Source of the DNA: Deltaproteobacteria bacterium
GTDB taxonomy: Bacteria > Desulfobacterota > Desulfobacteria > Desulfobacterales > C00003060
Assembly: GCA_019309245.1 (NCBI GenBank)
Contig: JAFDGP010000196.1
Location: 1-5,088 of the forward strand
Direction of reading: 5' to 3'
Length of the DNA: 5,088 nucleotides
In this document: positions 1 to 4,947 of the stretch, piece after piece
How the letters are laid out: every line of letters starts with the position of its first letter
Position numbering within the stretch: position 1 is the first letter of the stretch
Notes under the pieces: model-generated
Databases searched by the model: none
Seen by the model: the letters and a program-made list of their open reading frames with translations, nothing else
What the model was told of the DNA's origin: nothing
Position numbers and translations under genes: made by a program

Positions 1-208
1 TGGGGGTTTCGCACTCTGTCGTATTCAAGAGCCGTTTGTTGTGTAGCAAAACCAGATGGATCTATCATCGAGCGTTCCGGTGGTGAGGATAGTCCTTTGC
101 CGGGCGTAACGACTCGCCATGTTATCAGTACGCTTTCCTCTGTATGAACGGTGACGCGGTGTTTGGTGCGAAGGAAATTGCTGCGTTATTTTAGCCAGCC
201 ATGCATCC
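1..208. other. Leader region without a convincing gene
   Basis: No reading frame here shows a protein family I recognise, and no strong sigma70 promoter stands out. On the + strand there is modest potential for local RNA structure: AGGA-TAG-TCCT at 86-96 sits between two CCGG tetramers (77-80 and 100-103), followed by GGCG (103-106) and CGCC (115-118). These stems are only 4 bp and do not match a riboswitch consensus I know, so I only note them. The promoter of the downstream lipoprotein gene may lie here or upstream of the window. Confidence 0.3.
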
Positions 209-249
209 AAAAAGAGGAGGGAAAGAGAAAGGAAGGGAGGAGTGAGACA
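209..249 (+). promoter_or_regulatory. Purine-only tract with ribosome-binding site
   Basis: Positions 209-242 are 34 consecutive purines with two Shine-Dalgarno-like cores, AGAGGAGGG at 213-221 and AGGAG at 238-242. The second lies 7 nt before the ATG at 250 and decides that start. The longer frame that could begin at a GTG at 151 would place this SD inside the gene and put a charged stretch ahead of the signal peptide. An unpaired purine-rich leader should favour strong translation; that is inference. Confidence 0.7.
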
Positions 250-1254
250 ATGAAAGAGTTGCTACGTATTCTATGTCTTGTCAGTCTTTCAAGCATTTTT
301 GCCCTTTTCATCGGCGGCTGCGGTGGCGGCGGGGGAGGCGGCGACGGGAGTGTAACTGCGTCGTCTGACGACAATGGAATTGCATATATCGGCCTTACAA
401 GCCAGGCTTCCATTGATGAAAACAACGCGCAACAACTTACTGGCGAATCGTATGAGGGCGGAAAGTTGGCATCCAGCCTTGCCTCCTTGGGGGCTGTGTC
501 CGTGGAGTCACAGGACCACCTTGGCCGTCCCCGCGTGTTCGAGTTTTCTCAAACCATGGAAAACGCGCTTCGAAGCATAGACCTTACATCCAGGGCGGGC
601 GGGACCTTTGCCGGGGCTGTCTATCACACTTCCGGGACGATCTATGGCGATTGCGGCGGCGGTGTTTTTTACGACATCGACGTGGATGATCAAACTGGAA
701 GATTTTCGGGCAACATGAATTTCAACAGCTATTGCAACGATAATGTGACGATCGACGGGCAGGTGCAGTTTTCCAGCAGAATAGCCCTGACGACAGGTAA
801 ACTGGTCACGTTTAGCTTTTCATTTGATAACCTTCGTGGCACCTCCGAACAAACCACGACCAGGATGGCTGGCGACATTTCATTCGATGCCTCAACCAGT
901 CCCGAAGTGGTCACCGCAAATTTGAGGATGGCAGTGGATTCGCAAGTCTACCAGGTGACCGACTATACATTACATATCACGGACAGAACTGGTTACATCG
1001 AGGTAAGTTTTACAGGCCGTTTCTATGACCCGGGATATGGCTATGTTGACATCTCAACACCCGAGGTGTTTATCATCAACGATGGATACGAAAATCCATC
1101 GTCCGGTGTCCTGCTCATCCAGGGACGGAATGGAACTCAAGCACGTCTTACGGCCCATTCAGTCGGTTATTGTGAAGTTCAGGCGGACACTGATGGCGAT
1201 GGGGTGATGGAATGGGATTCCGGTTGGATCCCCTGGTCCGATCTCTATTCATAG
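250..1254 (+). CDS. Secreted lipoprotein of unknown function with Gly-rich linker
   Basis: This is a 334-residue predicted lipoprotein. Residues 1-24 form a lipoprotein signal peptide: a short charged start (MKELLR), a hydrophobic core, and the lipobox I-G-G-C with Cys24 as the lipidation site. Seven glycines follow directly (25-31), a flexible tether often seen in such proteins. Residue +2 is Gly rather than Asp, so by the E. coli rule it would go to the outer membrane. Residues 46-71 contain YIGLTSQASIDENNAQQL and a following SYEGG, which resemble unannotated delta-proteobacterial lipoproteins as I recall them. The body (about 100-300) has alternating hydrophobic and polar stretches consistent with beta structure. 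The C-terminus carries D-x-D-G-D-G at 313-318 with another Asp at 323, a calcium-loop-like pattern. The start at 250 is chosen for its SD and signal peptide; a GTG at 151 in the same frame is rejected. It lies 80 nt ahead of a barrel gene on the same strand, so the products may be partners in the envelope. The function is unknown. Confidence 0.85.
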   Translation: MKELLRILCLVSLSSIFALFIGGCGGGGGGGDGSVTASSDDNGIAYIGLTSQASIDENNAQQLTGESYEGGKLASSLASLGAVSVESQDHLGRPRVFEFSQTMENALRSIDLTSRAGGTFAGAVYHTSGTIYGDCGGGVFYDIDVDDQTGRFSGNMNFNSYCNDNVTIDGQVQFSSRIALTTGKLVTFSFSFDNLRGTSEQTTTRMAGDISFDASTSPEVVTANLRMAVDSQVYQVTDYTLHITDRTGYIEVSFTGRFYDPGYGYVDISTPEVFIINDGYENPSSGVLLIQGRNGTQARLTAHSVGYCEVQADTDGDGVMEWDSGWIPWSDLYS

Positions 1255-1277
1255 CAAGTTGGCATTGTCGGAACATC

Positions 1278-1320
1278 CCTTGAATTAGGAAGCGGCCTTG
1301 GCGTCGCTTCCTTTCTAAGG
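1278..1320 (+). terminator. Hairpin between lipoprotein and barrel genes
   Basis: AGGAAGCG (1287-1294) pairs perfectly with CGCTTCCT (1305-1312). Inside it GCC-TT-GGC (1295-1302) can extend the stem, leaving a two-base bulge (1303-1304), and outside it CCTT (1278-1281) can pair with AAGG (1317-1320). The bases after the core stem are TTCTAAGG, a poor U tract, and the structure ends only a few bases before the SD-like GAGG (1323-1326) of the next gene. It may be a weak terminator or attenuator, or an mRNA-processing or stability element tuning the second gene against the first. Confidence 0.4.
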
Positions 1321-1334
1321 TTGAGGCTCTCAAT

Positions 1335-2150
1335 ATGGTGAGGCGTTTTGTGCAGATCGTGATGATGGCAGTGGCTGTTTTTTGGGTCGGCACTGCCTGG
1401 GCCCGGGATAACCAAGGACCGGCAGGTTTTCTTGCTGTTGGCGTCGGTCTTGAATCCCTTAGTTATGAGGAACACGAACCGGACACCTCCCTGGACTCTG
1501 AGGTTACCACCCACAATTGGACATTCGTGGTTGAGGCCCTGAAAGACTGGGAGCGCCTGTTTTTGGGGATCGACGTCACAGTCCCTCTGATTCGCGGCGA
1601 TGACCAGGAGGTCTGGCGCGTATCAGGCGATCTCTATCAAACCAATCGTCTTGAAAACAGATGGATCAGGATAGATGGGACTGTCGGTTATCTGCTGCAC
1701 CCTTTGTTCAAGCCGTTCATGGGGCTGCGCTGGTCTCAGGACAAACAAGAAAGGACCCGGTTTGTGGTGCTGGGTACGCCCGTGGCAAACACTGCAACAG
1801 AGACTGTTGAATCACATGCTGTACTAATTGGGCTTAGAGGCAAACTACAGCTTCGGCACGGCTGGGCGTGCACATACGGCCTAAAATATCTTGTCCCCAT
1901 CTATGTGAAAACAACCAATGACTCGCTGCCCGGCTGGGAGGCCCGAGACAAAGACGGCTATACCGTGGAACTAAAGGGAAACATCGGCTATTCCTTTCGC
2001 CCGGGTCTGTCCGTTCGGCTTACCCTCTATGGAGGAAAAATGCATTGGGAAGGCAGCGACTGGAAGCGGTATTCGGGGGGCTCGGCGAAGTGGCCGGAAA
2101 ATGATACCGTGTACTGGGGACTTGCCGTCAATACAGCGTGGTTTTTCTGA
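1335..2150 (+). CDS. Outer-membrane beta-barrel-like protein
   Basis: This is a 271-residue exported protein. Residues 1-23 form a Sec signal peptide: MVRR, a hydrophobic core, and A-W-A before Arg24 as a type I signal peptidase site. The mature part is built of short alternating strands rich in aromatic residues and glycine, such as FLAVGVGLESLSY, WTFVVEAL, RIDGTVGYLL, TVELKGNIGYSF and LSVRLTLYGG. It ends in strand-like YWGLAVNTAWFF with a terminal Phe, the classical C-terminal signature read by the BAM assembly machinery. The length fits a barrel of about 8-12 strands. The start is ATG 1335, with GAGG (1323-1326) 8 nt upstream. I cannot assign a specific family or substrate. It lies 80 nt downstream of the lipoprotein gene, so a joint role in the outer membrane is plausible. 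A periplasmic beta-rich protein is the alternative, but the final Phe argues for the membrane. Confidence 0.85.
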   Translation: MVRRFVQIVMMAVAVFWVGTAWARDNQGPAGFLAVGVGLESLSYEEHEPDTSLDSEVTTHNWTFVVEALKDWERLFLGIDVTVPLIRGDDQEVWRVSGDLYQTNRLENRWIRIDGTVGYLLHPLFKPFMGLRWSQDKQERTRFVVLGTPVANTATETVESHAVLIGLRGKLQLRHGWACTYGLKYLVPIYVKTTNDSLPGWEARDKDGYTVELKGNIGYSFRPGLSVRLTLYGGKMHWEGSDWKRYSGGSAKWPENDTVYWGLAVNTAWFF

Positions 2151-2162
2151 TTTCCATCTTTG

Positions 2163-2189
2163 TAAAAAGCCTTAGACACGTACAAGGCT
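2163..2189 (-). terminator. Terminator-like hairpin, minus-strand polarity
   Basis: AGCCTT (2168-2173) and AAGGCT (2184-2189) form a perfect 6-bp stem with a 10-nt loop. Read on the minus strand, the stem is followed by five T residues (the complement of A2163-A2167), as in a rho-independent terminator. On the plus strand no T tract follows, so it does not serve the barrel gene well. No minus-strand gene is visible in the window that would use it. Confidence 0.4.
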
Positions 2190-2208
2190 ACCCCAGCAGC
2201 ATCCCCAA

Positions 2209-2258
2209 AGCCTCCACATTGAAGAGACTGCGTTTGTCCGATGTGTGGTGTGGGGGCT
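2209..2258. repeat. Inverted repeat, 10-12 bp stem
   Basis: AGCCTCCACA (2209-2218) pairs with TGTGGGGGCT (2249-2258) over 10 positions with one G-U wobble, and two further wobble pairs can extend it inward. The loop is about 26-30 nt. No T tract follows on either strand. It lies in the gene-free stretch after the barrel gene and may be part of a structured 3' end or a decayed repeat element. Confidence 0.4.
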
Positions 2259-2270
2259 CCCTAGTCTTCC

Positions 2271-2341
2271 ATTTTGTCAAATGTGTAGGTTTCACTCAAT
2301 AATGACAGGCATTGAGTTTTTTATAACATTTTGACAAAAAT
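2271..2341 (+). repeat. Nested inverted repeat containing a terminator-like hairpin
   Basis: The outer arms TTTTGTCAAATG (2272-2283) and CATTTTGACAAAA (2327-2339) are complementary with one unpaired base. Between them ACTCAAT (2294-2300) and ATTGAGT (2311-2317) form a perfect 7-bp stem with a 10-nt loop, ending in a run of six T residues (2317-2322). The inner hairpin has the right form for a plus-strand terminator of the barrel gene, although it lies about 145 nt after the stop and has an AT-rich stem. The outer arms are not explained by termination and could be ends of a small repeat or an operator-like site. Confidence 0.45.
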
Positions 2342-2489
2342 TTAAGCTTAAGCTGAGAATAGTTACAAAGGCTGGACAAGACCGAAAGGGCGGTTCTGAA
2401 ATCATCCGGCCAACTTTCAACTTTTTCCCGGCGTCCAAAATTCCTGGAAAATTGTGCAACTCGGGAATTGAAGTTGCGTTTGGCACAAC
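2342..2489. other. Unassigned stretch ahead of the ATPase remnant
   Basis: No intact gene is visible. Small complementary words occur: GCAACT (2456-2461) with AGTTGC (2472-2477), and TTGTGC (2452-2457) with GCACAA (2483-2488). The frame that encodes the downstream DUF4143 remnant has a TGA at 2469-2471, and the protein similarity stops abruptly at about 2490. This segment therefore looks like unrelated DNA joined to the truncated gene. Confidence 0.35.
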
Positions 2490-2769
2490 TTTACGGGCAC
2501 CGGACTTGTCGCTTTCCTTCTGGGTATCCATACGGAACAACAGACCCTCCGAGACCCCCTGCGCGCCAGTCTCTACGAAAATCTCGTTATTACGGAAACC
2601 GTCAAGAATGCGCTTAACAGTGGAATCAGGCCGGAAATCTATTTCTTCCGTGATTTCCATGGCAACGAGGTCGACCTCCCCATTAGCACCTGATACCAAG
2701 ACATCGTCCCTGGACTCATTTATGAAAGAAACTCTGAAATTTAAGAACGTAATTCCTAACCAGAACGCC
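2490..2769 (+). pseudogene. Remnant of an AAA ATPase with C-terminal DUF4143
   Basis: Only the C-terminal part of the family is present. The frame through 2490-2690 reads FTGTGLVAFLLGIHTEQQ, then LRDPLRASLYENLVITE, then ALNSGIRPEIYFFRD and HGNEVDL. This follows the order of DUF4143 landmarks: the TGL segment, L(F/Y)ENLV.(T/S)E, N.G..P.(L/I)YF.RD and the G.EVDL nuclease-like motif. The frame stops at TGA 2691-2693. Similarity resumes one frame over at about 2698 with KTSSLDSFMKETLKF, matching the family's (E)IKSS...F...LKYF stretch, so a frameshift is likely. The N-terminal Walker A/B ATPase part is missing and the similarity ends sharply near 2490. Complete family members are near 380-400 residues; about 90 remain here. 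Such ATPases are common in accessory DNA, often near toxin-antitoxin genes. No function is expected from the remnant. Confidence 0.8.
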
Positions 2770-2784
2770 CGGGAAAAAAATTAT

Positions 2785-2895
2785 CACGTGATGTTTTCAA
2801 GGCGCCAGCCGCAAAACACGAAAGCCTCAATGTCTTTTATTTCGTGCCTTCAATCTTTCGTGTTTTTCGCCCATCGGGCTTGAGAACAGCACGTG
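2785..2895. mobile_element. MITE-like foldback element, 111 bp
   Basis: The left end CACGTGATGTTTTCAAG (2785-2801) and the right end CTTGAGAACAGCACGTG (2879-2895) are terminal inverted repeats matching at 15 of 17 positions; one mismatch is a G-U pair in RNA. The element is flanked on both sides by the direct repeat ATTAT (2780-2784 and 2896-2900), as expected for a 5-bp target-site duplication. Inside are a second, perfect 12-bp inverted repeat (2813-2824 with 2855-2866) and a small GCCC-ATC-GGGC hairpin (2869-2879). There is no coding capacity, so any movement would need a transposase in trans. It lies just after the DUF4143 remnant. Alternatives are a structured RNA or a REP-type repeat; the flanking duplication favours a mobile element. 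Confidence 0.6.
2813..2866. repeat. Perfect 12-bp inverted repeat with alternative pairing
   Basis: AAAACACGAAAG (2813-2824) is the exact reverse complement of CTTTCGTGTTTT (2855-2866), with a 30-nt loop. A second TTTCGTG copy within the loop (2840-2846) can pair with the same left arm, giving two mutually exclusive hairpins. On the plus strand the distal arm runs into a five-T tract (2863-2867), so it could also act as a terminator. It forms the core of the foldback element. Confidence 0.6.
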
Positions 2896-2909
2896 ATTAT
2901 ATTTCTAAC

Positions 2910-2955
2910 GTTTTTTGCGGCAAAAAACACATATTATTCTCAATGTGTGCCGCGA
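2910..2955. repeat. Stem-loop upstream of the toxin-antitoxin promoter
   Basis: TTGCGGCA (2915-2922) pairs with TGCCGCGA (2948-2955) with one wobble, and CACAT (2928-2932) pairs with ATGTG (2943-2947) inside it, leaving an A5 bulge. A competing short hairpin, GTTTTTTG (2910-2917) with CAAAAAAC (2921-2928), uses the same left arm. The structure ends 33 nt before the -35 box of the toxin-antitoxin promoter. It may insulate that promoter or be another repeat remnant. Confidence 0.4.
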
Positions 2956-2988
2956 TTTGAATTGAGTTTCTTAAAAGGGGTTATTTTG

Positions 2989-3018
2989 TTGACAATATTA
3001 TACAAAAAGGTTTAATAT
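2989..3018 (+). promoter_or_regulatory. Sigma70-like promoter with overlapping inverted repeat
   Basis: A consensus -35 TTGACA (2989-2994) is followed by -10 candidates TTTAAT (3011-3016, spacing 16) or TAATAT (3013-3018, spacing 18). ATATTA (2995-3000) and TAATAT (3013-3018) form a perfect 6-bp inverted repeat with a 12-nt centre lying inside the promoter, so a bound repressor would block RNA polymerase. AbiEi-type antitoxins are known to repress their own promoters by binding inverted repeats, so this is the natural candidate operator. The toxin start codon lies about 25 nt after the -10 region. Confidence 0.65.
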
Positions 3019-3043
3019 CGTAACCAAAATTAAGGACTTTGAG

Positions 3044-3922
3044 ATGTATAACGAAAGAAGGATAAAAAACTCGGAACGGTTACAACTGATCCTGCTGGAC
3101 AACCTTTATGCTCAATCGGGATCAGAACAGGTGATCTTCCAGGGGGGAACTGCCATCAGGTGGGTTTACGGAGGATTAAGGTTCTCCGAAGACCTGGATT
3201 TTGTGACAGGGATGTCTAGAGAAAAACTTGAAAGGCTCATGGAAAAGACATTTCCACAGACCCATAGGGCCTGTATTGCTCAATTTGGCATTGGAGAGCA
3301 GGAGATTAAGGTAAAGGTCAGGCGAAAGGAAGCAAAAAGCTTTCTCTATATATACCGACCTCAAATGCGGCGGCAGCGGATTGCCGTGAAGTTGGAATTT
3401 GAATTTCTCAGGTCAGGCCAACAGCCGGAATCTGAAAGGTTTATCCTGAGGGAGCTTCCGTTGGTCAGGTCTCTTATAGCTGCTGGCGAGCTGATGATGC
3501 CCTATTCAAGCAGCATCATCCTTGCGGAAACAGCAGAAGAAATTTTTTCTGATAAAATCAGGGCCATTTATGAAAGAAGATATCTCAAGGGCAGGGACTT
3601 ATACGATATTTGGTGGTTGAAAAACCATCTCAAGATAACCCCCTCCTGGGACAAGGTCGAACAAAAGCTGAACATGTACGAAATCCCTTTTGTGCCTTTT
3701 AGGGAGGCAGGATATTTTCAAAAAGAGAGTTCCATGGGAGCGATTATCCAGTCGCTGGAAACGGATCTGCCTCGTTTTGTACCTGAGAATATCCTATCCA
3801 TGTATCAGGGAAATCATTTCTCAGACTTTGTCGCAACACTCAAAGACGTTACCTCATTCCTCATGGAACAGGGGATGAATGATTTTTTTTCTGGTTATGA
3901 AAGAGGAAAGAGTCACCATTAG
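3044..3922 (+). CDS. abiEii: AbiEii/AbiGii-family nucleotidyltransferase toxin
   Basis: This 292-residue protein is a predicted nucleotidyltransferase toxin of a type IV (AbiE) toxin-antitoxin system, a cytoplasmic enzyme expected to transfer nucleotides to an RNA target; members acting on tRNA are known. Diagnostic motifs are visible: F-Q-G-G-T at 32-36 followed by F-S-E-D-L-D-F at 47-53, the GG(T/S)...D-x-D metal and nucleotide site with Asp50 and Asp52. KLEFEF at 116-121 is a likely third acidic strand with Glu118. SDKIRAIYERR and the following GRDLYDIWWL (169-192) form the conserved helical motif with Lys171 and Arg184-Asp185. The length fits the family, all core motifs are present, and the gene looks intact. 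The start is ATG 3044, with AAGGA (3032-3036) 7 nt upstream and a strong promoter before it. It overlaps the downstream antitoxin gene by 44 nt. The toxin-first order is the reverse of classical AbiE operons. Confidence 0.9.
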   Translation: MYNERRIKNSERLQLILLDNLYAQSGSEQVIFQGGTAIRWVYGGLRFSEDLDFVTGMSREKLERLMEKTFPQTHRACIAQFGIGEQEIKVKVRRKEAKSFLYIYRPQMRRQRIAVKLEFEFLRSGQQPESERFILRELPLVRSLIAAGELMMPYSSSIILAETAEEIFSDKIRAIYERRYLKGRDLYDIWWLKNHLKITPSWDKVEQKLNMYEIPFVPFREAGYFQKESSMGAIIQSLETDLPRFVPENILSMYQGNHFSDFVATLKDVTSFLMEQGMNDFFSGYERGKSHH

Positions 3923-4496
3923 ACGATTGAGACTGCTTCCCGCGCTTTTCCGAAAGCAGGATGTGGAAAAAATAACCCCACATGCAGGGACCTTTCTGTC
4001 TAGAGCAATCAAGAAGGGACTTATCCATCGGATCAGTCGTGGGAATTACATAAACTCCTTTCTCCATGGATTTCCTCCCGTTGAGGAGATCGCCTGTTTT
4101 TTAAAGCCGCCGTCCTATGTTTCTTGCGAGTGGGCGTTGAATTATCATGGGATTCTTCTGCAATCCCCTACGGTCTGCACGGCACTGACCCTAGGAACTT
4201 CAGTAGGCAGGAAAAGGAATATCATGTACCAGGGAATCACCATAGAGTTTTCAAGAATCGCTCCAGCCCTTTTCCTTGGCTTTGATCGACAGGATGAATG
4301 CTACATAGCAACACCGGAAAAGGCCATCCTGGATACGCTTTACTACAGAAAAGCAATTCCGACCCATGATGAGCTTGAACTGGACGGGGTAGATCTCGAT
4401 TCTCTTATGGAAATGGCAAAACTATATCCCAAGTCTATTCGAAGGTTACTGCCTGAACTTTTTCCGAAATATACATTGAACCGGATCGGCGCCTGA
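3879..4496 (+). CDS. abiEi: AbiEi-family antitoxin/transcriptional repressor
   Basis: This 205-residue protein is the predicted partner antitoxin. About residues 20-62 form a winged-helix-like DNA-binding domain (LPALFRKQDVEKI, then FLSRAIKKGLIHRISRGNYI, ending in the wing-type R-G-x-Y pattern). The later part carries AbiEi hallmarks: PSYVSCEWALNYHGIL (78-93), then a T-x-L-T-L-G-T strand near 100-107, and ATPEKAILDTLYY (144-156). In AbiE systems this protein both neutralises the nucleotidyltransferase without a stable complex and represses the operon. The start overlaps the toxin gene by 44 nt, suggesting translational coupling. ATG 3879 has a GGGG stretch (3871-3874) 4 nt upstream; an in-frame ATG at 3897 would give 199 residues but follows a T-rich stretch with no SD. 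It appears intact. Its likely operator is the inverted repeat in the promoter upstream of the toxin. Confidence 0.85.
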   Translation: MIFFLVMKEERVTIRRLRLLPALFRKQDVEKITPHAGTFLSRAIKKGLIHRISRGNYINSFLHGFPPVEEIACFLKPPSYVSCEWALNYHGILLQSPTVCTALTLGTSVGRKRNIMYQGITIEFSRIAPALFLGFDRQDECYIATPEKAILDTLYYRKAIPTHDELELDGVDLDSLMEMAKLYPKSIRRLLPELFPKYTLNRIGA

Positions 4497-4552
4497 AAGG
4501 CCATATTACCGTTACATTTCTGCCCATTTTTAATAGGTTACGACCTGATCGC

Positions 4553-4581
4553 CGGTCTGGCCTCTGGAAACCGATTTTTTT
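4553..4581 (+). terminator. Weak rho-independent-like terminator after the toxin-antitoxin pair
   Basis: CGGT (4553-4556) pairs with ACCG (4570-4573), with two further inner C-G pairs possible, and is followed by A and seven T residues (4575-4581). It lies about 57 nt past the antitoxin stop. The stem is short and interrupted, so the T tract is the stronger part of the evidence. The rest of 4497-4695 holds no gene I can support. Confidence 0.4.
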
Positions 4582-4695
4582 CCTGACCATGCCCTTTCAG
4601 CGTGTTGAACCGGCAAAACATAGAATTCTACCCAATCAATAATGTTATAAGTGAAAACCAAAATGGCATCTAAACAACAGCAGGGTCGAAGAATT

Positions 4696-4947
4696 ATGAC
4701 AGATATTCGTCAAATACTGATTGACGATTGGGATCCAATCGGCATCAAGGGGTTTGGTCCTGATGATGAGTATGATTCATATATTGGTGGTTTGTATCGT
4801 CTGCTTACCAAAAAGCCAACTGAAGACGAGATTATGGAGTATCTTTATTCAATAGAAATAGATCAAATAGGTTCTACGATAAAAGATAAAGAGGGACTGC
4901 GCGTTGCTGCTAAAAAACTTTTAAAAGTGAATCTCTCTCTTGATTAA
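4696..4947 (+). CDS. Small acidic protein resembling DUF1871
   Basis: This is an 83-residue cytoplasmic protein without signal peptide or membrane segment. It reads IRQILIDDWDPIGIKGFG, then D-D-E-Y-D-S-Y, then two predicted helices (TEDEIMEYLYSIEIDQIG and LRVAAKKLLKVN). The landmarks W-D-P-I-G followed by D-E-Y-D, then a helix starting (T/S)-E-x-E-(I/L), are those I associate with DUF1871-type small helical proteins of unknown function. The assignment is from memory and not certain. I chose ATG 4696 because similarity begins right after it and AGGG (4682-4685) lies 10 nt upstream. In-frame GTG 4651 and ATG 4663 would add 15 or 11 residues of low-complexity, basic sequence without a clear SD. 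It follows the toxin-antitoxin operon by 199 nt, and a terminator-like site lies between them, so co-transcription is doubtful. Confidence 0.7.
   Translation: MTDIRQILIDDWDPIGIKGFGPDDEYDSYIGGLYRLLTKKPTEDEIMEYLYSIEIDQIGSTIKDKEGLRVAAKKLLKVNLSLD

Noticed and set aside
77..118. Possible riboswitch in the leader
   Set aside because: Only 4-bp stems are present, and the sequence does not fit the cyclic-di-GMP, cobalamin or other consensus patterns I could compare.
151..249. GTG at 151 as the lipoprotein start
   Set aside because: It would place 33 basic and polar residues before a textbook lipoprotein signal peptide, while ATG 250 has a well-spaced SD.
2292..2699. 135-codon minus-strand frame as a gene
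   Set aside because: It lies antisense to the DUF4143 remnant, which explains the coding-like composition. The translated product resembles nothing known and no clear SD precedes it.
2813..2866. CRISPR-like repeats from the repeated CACGAAA/TTTCGTG words
   Set aside because: The words occur as inverted rather than evenly spaced direct repeats, with no spacer pattern and no cas genes. They are explained by a foldback structure.
2452..2883. 143-codon plus-strand frame as an intact gene
   Set aside because: Most of it is the wrong frame of the remnant. Only about 2698-2769 matches the ATPase family, and the end runs into the foldback element.
3690..3878. Plus-strand frame within the toxin gene
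   Set aside because: It is a shadow frame inside a well-supported AbiEii gene, with no domain signal of its own.
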